In this document: positions 45,830-53,080 of the stretch, piece by piece
Layout: every line of letters starts with the position of its first letter
Numbering within the stretch: position 1 is the stretch's first letter
Origin: DASVFB01 sp963815965
Lineage (GTDB): Bacteria > Actinomycetota > Thermoleophilia > Gaiellales > Gaiellaceae
NCBI GenBank assembly: GCA_963815965.1
Contig: CAWFIT010000001.1
Span: 806,001-870,000 of the forward strand
DNA length: 64,000 nucleotides
Reading direction: 5' to 3'
Program-made: the position numbers and the translations under genes
Notes under the pieces: generated by a model
What the model saw: the letters and a program-made list of their open reading frames with translations, nothing else
Databases searched by the model: none
Told to the model about the DNA's origin: nothing

Positions 45830-46699
45830 TTAGACCGCGAGCGGTTTCTCGTAGATGACGCGCGTCCGCACCGGGCGCATGCCCAGGGACTCGTAGAGAT
45901 GGACCGCCCCGGTTGGATTCTCCGCGTCCACGCTCAGCCCTGCGGCAGTCCTCCCGCGTGCGTGGAACGCGCGAAACGAGTGCAGGAGCAGCGCCCTTCC
46001 AAAACCGCGTCGCCGCCAGGCGCGGCGGACTGCGAGCGACTCGACCCAGCCGAGGCCCGGCTCGCCGATCCGCTGCGGCTCGCAGACTGCAACGGCGACG
46101 GCCTCGTCGCCCGAGAGCACGAGAAACCAGAAATCGCGATCGAACCGCTTCGGGTCAAGCGCCCAACCCGTCCATTCGTCGTACGGGGTCGGCCGGAAAT
46201 CGTTCGTGTCGGCAAACGCTTCTCCGAGCAGTTCGTGCACAAGCGGCTCTTCGCCTTCGCGCACCGTGCGCACGGCAACGCCGTCCGGCCACATGGGCTG
46301 AGAGGGCGCGGCCGGCAACTCGACCTGCATCTCGAGCGACGTGCGCACCGGCCCGAACCCGCGATCGCGCAAGATGCTGGCCTCGGGGCCTTCCGGCCGC
46401 CAGACCCAGGCGCGCACGTGGTCGACCGCCTCCTCGCGGGCACGCTCTTCCGCCCAGCGGAGGAGCGCTTCGCTGGTGGTTCGATCCCGCGCCGCCCAGT
46501 CAACGGACAGCCGGTCTTCCTCGCGGTGAACGTCGGCGTAGCCGACGACGGCGCCGTCGCGCTCGAACACGCGAAAGTCGCGCTCGATGTCGAACGTGGG
46601 ATTGCGAAACCACGACCGAACCTCCTCCGTGTCGGTCGCGCGCATATCCGCGTACAGCTCGGCGATCGCCCCGGCGTCGGCGACCGTCGGTGCGCGCAT
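45830..46699 (-). CDS. Tandem GNAT-family N-acetyltransferase
   Basis: The protein has 289 residues from ATG 46699; longer upstream frames are not needed. There are two GNAT-like halves. The first (PTVADAGAIAELYADMRATD) has a weak acetyl-CoA site. The second has the clear pyrophosphate loop WRRRGFGRALLLHSF and the end strand ENPTGAVHLYESLGMRPV. The size and double layout recall mycothiol synthase MshD, but specific MshD residues cannot be confirmed, so the substrate is left open. It follows the HAD gene by 4 bases. Confidence 0.75.
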   Translation of the reverse strand: MRAPTVADAGAIAELYADMRATDTEEVRSWFRNPTFDIERDFRVFERDGAVVGYADVHREEDRLSVDWAARDRTTSEALLRWAEERAREEAVDHVRAWVWRPEGPEASILRDRGFGPVRTSLEMQVELPAAPSQPMWPDGVAVRTVREGEEPLVHELLGEAFADTNDFRPTPYDEWTGWALDPKRFDRDFWFLVLSGDEAVAVAVCEPQRIGEPGLGWVESLAVRRAWRRRGFGRALLLHSFRAFHARGRTAAGLSVDAENPTGAVHLYESLGMRPVRTRVIYEKPLAV

Positions 46700-46703
46700 C
46701 AGA

Positions 46704-47310
46704 TCAGCCTGCGAGCTCAGTGAGCGCCTCCGGAAGGAGGGCGAGGTCGGGCAGTTCGCGCGTCGGCGGCGGTTCGCGGTGCTCTGCGAGCCGGTTGATC
46801 CACACGGTCGGGATTCCGAGCCCCGACGCGGGAACGACGTCGTGGAAGTACGAGACGGCGACATGGACGTGCGGCAGCCGCCCGACCTCGCGCTCGAACG
46901 CACGCCAGTGTCCGAGCGCCGGCTTGTACGAGCCGATCTCCGAGGCGACGATCGCGAGTTCGAACGGGACGCCGATGCTCGTCATCGACGCCTCGATGAA
47001 GTCACGGTCGGTGTTCGAGAGGATGGCGAGCTTCCAGCCGCGCTCGCGAGCAGCCTCGAGCGCCTGCGGAACCTCGGGGAACACCGGCCATCCGGGAAGC
47101 GACCGCGCGAGCGCGTCGACGTCGTCGAGCTCGAGCCGCCGGAGCGTCTCGCGCATGACGTCGCGATAGCTCAGCGACGGCTGCTCCGCCTCGATCTGTG
47201 GCTCCACCTCGTGGTAGCGCACAAGCAGCCCGTCGCCGACGACCGACGCGGATGCCCGCGTTCCAGTCCACGAGCGTGCCGTAGCAGTCGAACGTTGCCC
47301 AGCGATCCAC
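46704..47310 (-). CDS. Haloacid-dehalogenase-like hydrolase, one frame slip
   Basis: GTG 47310 begins VDRWATFDCYGTLVDWNAGI with the nucleophile Asp in FDCYGTLVDW, typical of type II 2-haloacid dehalogenase-like proteins. Near 47255 the frame slips, and the +1 frame continues with VVGDGLLVRYHEVEPQIEAE, AILSNTD (motif II), EIGSYKPALGHW (Lys) and VAVSYFHDVVPASGLGI (the motif IV region, where Gly-Asp is replaced). One extra base restores about 201 residues. The altered motif IV (F-H-D) is seen in some relatives, so activity is likely but the substrate is unknown. Confidence 0.75.
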
Positions 47311-47324
47311 GGCGGTGAGCCTAG

Positions 47325-47963
47325 CTACGCTGCGCGGCGCTTCGGTACGCGGTACGCGAGCAGCTCCGGGCCGTGCTCGGCCAGCCAGGCGCGCTCCTCC
47401 TTGTACGTCGCGCGTGCGGCTGCAACCACGTCCCAGAACTCGGCGGAGTGGTCGTGGCGTATGCGGTGGCAGAGCTCGTGCACGACGACGTAGCTGAGGA
47501 TCGCCGGCGGGGCGAGGATCAAGCGCCAGTTGAACGACAGCGCGCCCGCCTTCGAGCACGAGCCCCAGCGCGTGAGCTGATCGCGAATCGTGATGCGCGT
47601 GTACGTGACCTTCAGCCGCTTCGCCTCGCGCTCGGCCGCGCGAACGATCTCCTCGTGCGCCTGCTCGCGGTACCACGTCTCCAGCGATGCGATGCGCGGC
47701 GTCGGCAGCGCAAGGCCGCCGATCCACACGACGTCGTTCCGCTGCAACCCGAGGTGAAAGATCTTCGGCGGCTTCGCGAGCTCACGCTCGAGCCAGGCGC
47801 GGTGCTCGAACAGCAGACGGTCGATGTCGTCCTGCGACGTCCGCAGCGGCACGACGATCTCGACGTTGCGCAACGCGTCGACGTGAATGCTCAGCTTTCG
47901 TGCACGCCGCGACACACGCACCGGAATCTCGACGGCGCGGCCGCCGATGTCGACGCGACGCAC
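47325..47963 (-). CDS. YgjP/M48-like metallopeptidase
   Basis: The protein has 212 residues, full family length. The zinc motif VVVHELCHRIRHDHSAEFW has H-E-x-x-H and the downstream acidic residue. TRWGSCSKAGALSFNWRLIL is the signature of the YgjP/DUF45 family (SprT-like). The cytoplasmic peptidase function is poorly known; some relatives are encoded with restriction systems, but none is here. It starts after a 35-base gap from fabF and is probably co-transcribed. Confidence 0.85.
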   Translation of the reverse strand: MRRVDIGGRAVEIPVRVSRRARKLSIHVDALRNVEIVVPLRTSQDDIDRLLFEHRAWLERELAKPPKIFHLGLQRNDVVWIGGLALPTPRIASLETWYREQAHEEIVRAAEREAKRLKVTYTRITIRDQLTRWGSCSKAGALSFNWRLILAPPAILSYVVVHELCHRIRHDHSAEFWDVVAAARATYKEERAWLAEHGPELLAYRVPKRRAA

Positions 47964-47998
47964 GCGTCCAACGTAGTTGCCCTATCGGACGACGTTAA

Positions 47999-49267
47999 TT
48001 ACTCGTCGAACGCGCGTATAACGATTGTGGCGTTGTGTCCGCCAAAGCCGAACGAGTTGGAGATCGCAACACGCAAGTCTGGCGCTTCGCGCGAGTCGTT
48101 CGCGATGTAGTCGAGATCGCAGTCCGGATCTTCGACCTCGTAGTTGATCGTCGGCGGCAGCTTGCGGTCGTACACCGCACGCGTCGTGAACACAGCCTCG
48201 ATCGCGCCGGCCGCGCCGAAGCAGTGTCCCGTCGCGCCTTTCGTCGACGACACGGGCGTGCGCATCGCGTTCTCCTCGCCAAGCGCCTGCTTGATCACGC
48301 GCGTCTCGGACGCGTCGCCGAGCGGTGTCGACGTCGCGTGCGCATTGATGTAGCCGACCTCCGAAGCGTCGACGCCTGCATCGTCCATCGCCATCCGCAT
48401 CGCGCGCGCAGGATTCGCGCCGGTCGGGTCAGGCTCCGTCATGTGCGCCGCGTCGGCGGACACGCCGTACCCCGCGAACTCGCCGTAGATCCTCGCTCCG
48501 CGCGCACGCGCGTGCTCGAGCTCTTCCAGCACGAGCACCGCGGCTGCCTCGCCCATCACCAGCCCGTCGCGCTCGCGATCGAAAGGCCGTGAGGCACGCT
48601 GCGGGTCACCGTTCCGGCGCGAGAGCGCGCGCATCGCGTCGAAACCCGCGATGCCAACCTCGGTGATCGGCGCCTCCGTTCCGCCGGCGAGCATGATGTC
48701 GGCACGGTCCATCCGGATCGAGTCCGCGGCGTCGCCGATCGCCATGTTCGATGCGGCGCACGCCGTGCACTCCGACATCAGCGGGCCTTTCGTCCCGAGC
48801 TCGATCGACACCCATCCGGCGCCCATGTTCGGGATGATGCTCGGGATCGAGAACGGGCTCACACGGTCGGGTCCCCGCGCAAGCAGGATGTCGTAGCAGT
48901 CCTGGTACGAACGGAGGCCGCCGATGCCGGTCGCGACCGACGCACCGACGCGCTCCGGCTCTTTCGCAATGTCGATTCCGGAATCGTTCTCGGCCTGCCG
49001 CGCGGCGGCGAGGATCATCTGCGCGAACCGATCCATCCTGCGCGCCGCCTTGCGGTCGATCCAGACGGTTGGATCGAAGTCCTTCAGCTCACAGGCGAAG
49101 TGCACGTTGTACGCCGGGCTCGAATGATCGAACTGCGTGATCTCGGTCGCGCCTGACTCGCCGGCGAGAAGGTGGCGCCACGAATCCTCGACCGAATTGC
49201 CGAGCGGAGACACGCAGCCGAGGCCGGTGATCACCACTCGTCTGCGTCCGTTAACGCTCACGCTCAC
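47999..49267 (-). CDS. fabF: Beta-ketoacyl-ACP synthase II
   Basis: The protein has 422 residues from GTG 49267 in the fabG stop. Thiolase fold: VVITGLGCVSPLGNSVEDSW, catalytic Cys in SECTACAASNMAIG, first His in INAHATSTPLGDASE, Lys in SSTKGATGHCFGAAGAIEA with the second His, and the end NSFGFGGHNATIVI. It extends fatty acyl-ACP chains with malonyl-ACP. acpP is not between fabG and fabF, unlike in many bacteria. Confidence 0.95.
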   Translation of the reverse strand: MSVSVNGRRRVVITGLGCVSPLGNSVEDSWRHLLAGESGATEITQFDHSSPAYNVHFACELKDFDPTVWIDRKAARRMDRFAQMILAAARQAENDSGIDIAKEPERVGASVATGIGGLRSYQDCYDILLARGPDRVSPFSIPSIIPNMGAGWVSIELGTKGPLMSECTACAASNMAIGDAADSIRMDRADIMLAGGTEAPITEVGIAGFDAMRALSRRNGDPQRASRPFDRERDGLVMGEAAAVLVLEELEHARARGARIYGEFAGYGVSADAAHMTEPDPTGANPARAMRMAMDDAGVDASEVGYINAHATSTPLGDASETRVIKQALGEENAMRTPVSSTKGATGHCFGAAGAIEAVFTTRAVYDRKLPPTINYEVEDPDCDLDYIANDSREAPDLRVAISNSFGFGGHNATIVIRAFDE

Positions 49268-49995
49268 ATCCCTAGCCCGCCGTCGACGAGGAGCACGACC
49301 CCGGTGATGAACGCCGCCTCGTCGGAGCAGAGGAAGCGTACCGCCCCGGCGACGTCCTCAGGATCGCCCAGGCGCCCGAGCGGGGTCAGGTCGAGCATCT
49401 TCGCGCGCGCGGCCTCGGGGATCACGTCCGTGAGCTGTGTCTTGACGTAGCCGGGAGCCACGACGTTCGCCCGGACGCCCCGGCTGCCGAGCTCTTGCGC
49501 GAGGGACTTCGTGAAGCCGATGATCCCCGCCTTCGACGCAGCGTAGTTCGCCTGGCCCCAGTTGCCGTGCAATCCGACGATCGACGACAAGTTCACGATC
49601 GATCCGGCGCGGCGCTTCATCATCCCGCGCGTCACGGCGCGGCAGGTGTAGAAGACCGCGCTGAGATTCGTCTCGAGGACGACGCGCCAGTCGTCGTCGC
49701 TCATCCGTGCAAGCACGCCGTCCCGCGTCACGCCGGCGTTGTTGACGAGGATGTCGAGGTCGCCCGCCTCCTCGACGAGCCGCGCGGCGTCAGCCGGCTC
49801 GGAAACGTCGGCCTGCACGGCACGCCCGTTGATCTCCTGCGCCAGCGCCTCGGCCTCCTCGCGGCCGCTGCGGTAGCCGACGACGACCGAGGCTCCTGCG
49901 GCCGCGAGCTCAACCGCGACGGCGCGTCCGATTCCGCGCGAGGCACCGGTGACGAGCGCTGTTTTTCCTTCGAGCGAGGCGAAGGTTGCGGTCAC
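49264..49995 (-). CDS. fabG: 3-oxoacyl-ACP reductase
   Basis: The protein has 243 residues. SDR fold: LVTGASRGIGRAVAVELA, DILVNNAGVTRDGVLARM, the Ser in GSIVNLSSIVGLHGN, and the Tyr-x-x-x-Lys pair in ANYAASKAGIIGF, followed by RGVRANVVAPGYVKT. It reduces ketoacyl-ACP with NADPH. The only suitable start is GTG 49995, without a visible ribosome site. It lies inside the outer arm of the large palindrome at 49988-50151, so translation may be gated by RNA structure. It overlaps fabF by GTGA. Confidence 0.95.
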   Translation of the reverse strand: MTATFASLEGKTALVTGASRGIGRAVAVELAAAGASVVVGYRSGREEAEALAQEINGRAVQADVSEPADAARLVEEAGDLDILVNNAGVTRDGVLARMSDDDWRVVLETNLSAVFYTCRAVTRGMMKRRAGSIVNLSSIVGLHGNWGQANYAASKAGIIGFTKSLAQELGSRGVRANVVAPGYVKTQLTDVIPEAARAKMLDLTPLGRLGDPEDVAGAVRFLCSDEAAFITGVVLLVDGGLGM

Positions 49996-50151
49996 GGTCG
50001 CAAGCGCGTTCCCGTCTGGCCGGCGAAAACCAAGCAGGCGAAGGACGCAGGGAGCCCCGATAGCAAACCGCTATCGGGGCGACTGAGGACGCCCGCATGC
50101 GCCGCGTTTGCAGCCGGCCAGGCGAACAACTGTGCTTGCGGCCGTGACCGC
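49988..50151. repeat. 164-bp nested palindrome between fabD and fabG
   Basis: Three nested pairs of arms are visible. Outer: GCGGTCACGG-T-CGCAAGC (49988-50005) pairs with GCTTGCG-G-CCGTGACCGC (50134-50151), 18 positions with one T-G wobble. Middle: CTGGCCGGC (50016-50024) with GCCGGCCAG (50113-50121). Inner: GCCCCGATAGC (50054-50064), loop AAACC, and GCTATCGGGGC (50070-50080). It ends exactly at the fabD stop codon and covers the first three codons of fabG. No gene is found inside. It may be a structured RNA controlling fabG, a MITE-like insertion or an inverted duplication. Confidence 0.75.
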
Positions 50152-51072
50152 TTACTCAAACGCCTGCTCTAACTCGTTCAACGAGCGCAGGTTGTTCACC
50201 GACATGACACGAACGCGGGTGTCGATCCTCTTCAGTAAACCGCTGAGAACGTTGCCCGGGCCGACCTCGACGAAGACCGTGACGCCGTTGCGAAGCAGCA
50301 CGCCCGCCGCCTGCGTGAACTTCACCGGCGCGGTCAGCTGATCGACGAGGAGCGTCCGATAGTGCTGCGCGTTCTCGAGCTTGGCTGTAACGGTCGAGAC
50401 GAACGGCGCGAGCGGCTCCTTGAAGTTCACGCGCTCGATTGCCGGGCGCAACCGCTCGGCCGCGCGCTCGACGAGCGGGCTGTGGAACGCGCCCGAGACA
50501 CGAAGCCTGATCGCCCGCCGGGCGCCCGCCTGCTCCGCCTCGTCGCAACACTCTTCGACAGCGCCGGCTGCACCGGAGACGACGATCTGCCCGGGGCAGT
50601 TGTAGTTCGCGGGCCACACGTTTTGGATCTTGTGGCAGATGCTCTCGACGACTTCGTCTTTCAGCCCGAGGATCGCAGCCATCGTTCCGGGCATCTCCTT
50701 TGCCGCGGCCGCCATTGCAAGCCCGCGCTCGCGAACGAGCGCGATCGCTTCCGCAGGCGACAGAGAACGAACGGCAGCGAGCGCCGCGAACTCGCCGACG
50801 GAATGCCCGACGACGTAGTGCGGCTCGATCCCGCGCGCGCGAATCGCTTCGTTGATCGCGAGGCTCGTCGCCACGAGCGCCGGCTGTTGGTTCTCCGTCT
50901 GCACGAGCTCCGCGAACGGCGTCTCGAAGCAGAGCTTTATGAGATCGACGCCGGATGCCTCGCTGCCCTCCCGGAAGACCGCCATCGCCTCGGGCACAGC
51001 CTCGACGATCTCACGGCCCATGCCCTCCTCAAGGGACCCCTGCCCCGGAAACATGAATGCCACCTTCGTCAT
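50152..51072 (-). CDS. fabD: Malonyl-CoA:ACP transacylase
   Basis: The protein has 306 residues from ATG 51072, in an ATGA overlap with fabH. Motifs are KVAFMFPGQGSLEEGMG, ENQQPALVATSLA, the catalytic Ser in YVVGHSVGEFAALA, His in VSGAFHSPLVE and the end VEVGPGNVLSGLL. It loads malonyl groups on ACP for FabH and FabF. It is followed by the 164-bp palindrome rather than by a coupled fabG. Confidence 0.95.
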   Translation of the reverse strand: MTKVAFMFPGQGSLEEGMGREIVEAVPEAMAVFREGSEASGVDLIKLCFETPFAELVQTENQQPALVATSLAINEAIRARGIEPHYVVGHSVGEFAALAAVRSLSPAEAIALVRERGLAMAAAAKEMPGTMAAILGLKDEVVESICHKIQNVWPANYNCPGQIVVSGAAGAVEECCDEAEQAGARRAIRLRVSGAFHSPLVERAAERLRPAIERVNFKEPLAPFVSTVTAKLENAQHYRTLLVDQLTAPVKFTQAAGVLLRNGVTVFVEVGPGNVLSGLLKRIDTRVRVMSVNNLRSLNELEQAFE

Positions 51073-52067
51073 TGTCGCCTCACCTCGTCCGTCCATTCGA
51101 TCAGCGCCGAGCCCCACGTGAGGCCGGCTCCCATTCCCGTCATCAGTACGAGTGTTCCGGGCTTCAACATCCCGTCCTTCTCCGCGTCCGCGAGAGCGAG
51201 CGGAATCGATCCCGACGAAGTGTTGCCGAACCGGTCGACGTTCACCACGACCTTCTCCTTCGGAAAACCCAGCTTTTTCGTGGCGTAGTCGATGATGCGC
51301 ACATTGGCCTGGTGCGGGACGTAAACGTCAACATCCTCGACGGTGCGCCCGCACTCGTCGAGGAGCTTCTCTGCGGAGTAAATCATGACACGAGTCGCGA
51401 ACTTGAAGACCTCACGGCCGTTCATCTTGACGAAGCTCTCGGGCTCGTCGAAGTGGCGGGAGCCGCTGCCAGGAAGCCACAGGTGCTTGCCGCCGCCGCC
51501 GTCGGCGCCGAGCTCGAACCCGAGAAACCCGCCGTCCTCGACGTGCTCGAGCACAACGGCGCCCGCGCCGTCACCGAAGAGAACGATGGTCGAGCGGTCT
51601 GTCCAGTCGAGGATCTTCGAGAGGACGTCGCCGCCGACGACGAGCGCGCGCTGGGAAAGCCCGGCCGCAACCATGCTGTAGGCCTGCGCGATCGCGTAGA
51701 CGAAGCCGGTGCAGCCGGCGAGGAGATCGTAGGCCGCCGCGTCGGGCATCCCGAGCTCGTCCGCCAGCAGCGCCGACGACGTCGGGAACATCATGTCCGG
51801 CGTCACGGTCGCGCACACGAGGAGGTCGATGTCCTTCGGCTCGAGCGACGCACGCTCGAGCGCTGCGAGCGCGGCAGGCCTCGCAATGTCCGTCAGTGCC
51901 TCGTCCTCGGAAGCGATCCGCCGCTCGCGGATCCCCGTCCGCTCCATGATCCATTCGTCCGACGTGTCGACGAGCGTCGACAACTCCTCGTTCGTCAACA
52001 CACGGTCGGGCACGTGCACGCCGAGTCCCGTGATGCCGACTCTGCGCCCGTTGGCGGACCCGATCAC
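51069..52067 (-). CDS. fabH: Beta-ketoacyl-ACP synthase III
   Basis: The protein has 332 residues from GTG 52067 in the fabZ stop. Catalytic triad: Cys in LLAGCTGFVYAIA, His in YVPHQANVRIIDYA and Asn in VDRFGNTSSGSIPLAL. The opening block VGITGLGVHVPDRVLTNEEL and DEWIMERTGIRERRIAS are typical. It starts fatty-acid synthesis by joining acetyl-CoA or a branched acyl-CoA with malonyl-ACP. The primer preference cannot be told. Confidence 0.95.
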   Translation of the reverse strand: MIGSANGRRVGITGLGVHVPDRVLTNEELSTLVDTSDEWIMERTGIRERRIASEDEALTDIARPAALAALERASLEPKDIDLLVCATVTPDMMFPTSSALLADELGMPDAAAYDLLAGCTGFVYAIAQAYSMVAAGLSQRALVVGGDVLSKILDWTDRSTIVLFGDGAGAVVLEHVEDGGFLGFELGADGGGGKHLWLPGSGSRHFDEPESFVKMNGREVFKFATRVMIYSAEKLLDECGRTVEDVDVYVPHQANVRIIDYATKKLGFPKEKVVVNVDRFGNTSSGSIPLALADAEKDGMLKPGTLVLMTGMGAGLTWGSALIEWTDEVRRQ

Positions 52068-52507
52068 TGCTCGGCCTCGCCGACCGCGAACGTGAGGGTG
52101 CCGCGCACCGCGAGCTCCCCGTCGACGGTCGCGCGCGCCTTGCCGCGACCGATCGGTCCTCGAACCGTTTCGAGCGTGCATTCCAGCGTCAATTCGTCGC
52201 CGGGGCGGACAATCCGCTTGAAGCGAACGTCATCGATACCGGCGAAGAGCGCGAGTCGTCCGCGGTTTGCCTCCTCGGACAGAACCGCCACGGCGCCTGC
52301 CTGCGCGAGCGCTTCGACCATCTTCACGCCCGGCATGATCGGGTTCCCCGGAAAGTGCCCCGCGCAGTCGTCGTCGGTCACGCGCTTGCGTGCGACGACG
52401 TGCGAGCCGGGCTCGAGCTCGACGACCTCGTCGAGAAGCAGAAAGGGGGGGCGATGGGGGAGGATCTCTTCGATTGTCTCCCGCCCGAAGGGGGCCGACG
52501 CGGTCAC
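52064..52507 (-). CDS. fabZ: 3-hydroxyacyl-ACP dehydratase
   Basis: The protein has 147 residues from GTG 52507. Hot-dog fold: IEEILPHRPPFLLLDEVVEL, the catalytic His in DCAGHFPGNPIMPGVKMVEA with the Glu on the central helix, and FKRIVRPGDELTLECTL. It is first in the fab operon. Its start lies only 21 bases from the divergent birA start, so promoters must overlap the coding ends or messages are nearly leaderless. Confidence 0.93.
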   Translation of the reverse strand: MTASAPFGRETIEEILPHRPPFLLLDEVVELEPGSHVVARKRVTDDDCAGHFPGNPIMPGVKMVEALAQAGAVAVLSEEANRGRLALFAGIDDVRFKRIVRPGDELTLECTLETVRGPIGRGKARATVDGELAVRGTLTFAVGEAEQ

Positions 52508-52528
52508 GCGGGCCTAGTCTAGTTGGGC

Positions 52529-53080
52529 ATGCACGCCTTACCACCGCTGCGCGGACGCTTCGGTCGTCCGTATACGTTCGTAGACCGTTGCGCGTCGACA
52601 CAACGCCTCCTCGACGGCGCGCCCGAGGGCGCGATCGCGGTCACCGACGAGCAGACCGAAGGACGCGGTCGACTCGGACGTGCCTGGCAGGCACCCGCGG
52701 GAACGAGCCTGCTCTTCTCGATCCTGCTCGAGCCGCCGGTGGGCGCTGAGCGCCTCCCCGAGCTGTCGCTCGTCGCGGGCGCTGCGGTTGCCGAGGCGGT
52801 CGAGACGGAGGCGGGCCTCGCCACGGAGGTCAAGCACCCGAACGACGTTCTCGTCAGCGGACGCAAGGTTGCGGGCATCCTCGCCGAGGCCGTCGACGGT
52901 CGCGTCGTGCTCGGCGTCGGCGTCAATCTCTCGCAGACGGCGGATCAGCTCCCGGATGCGACGCCGGCGACGTCCCTCGCCCTCGAGGGCGCTGCCGTCG
53001 ATCGAGACGCGCTGCTCGTGACCGTCCTGGAACGGCTCGAGGCCCGCTACGACGCCTGGGTCACCGCCGCCGGTACGTGA
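52529..53080 (+). CDS. birA: Biotin--[acetyl-CoA-carboxylase] ligase
   Basis: The protein has 183 residues from ATG 52529; TTG 52523 is an alternative. Motifs are DRCASTQRLLDGAPEGAIAV, ATP-binding GRGRLGRAWQAP, and KHPNDVLVSGRKVAGIL, where the usual K-W-P-N-D has His for Trp. It lacks the N-terminal DNA-binding domain and most of the C-terminal SH3-like domain, so it is a catalytic-only (class I) enzyme that cannot repress biotin genes. It biotinylates the AccB carrier and is placed head-to-head with the fab operon. Confidence 0.88.
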   Translation: MHALPPLRGRFGRPYTFVDRCASTQRLLDGAPEGAIAVTDEQTEGRGRLGRAWQAPAGTSLLFSILLEPPVGAERLPELSLVAGAAVAEAVETEAGLATEVKHPNDVLVSGRKVAGILAEAVDGRVVLGVGVNLSQTADQLPDATPATSLALEGAAVDRDALLVTVLERLEARYDAWVTAAGT

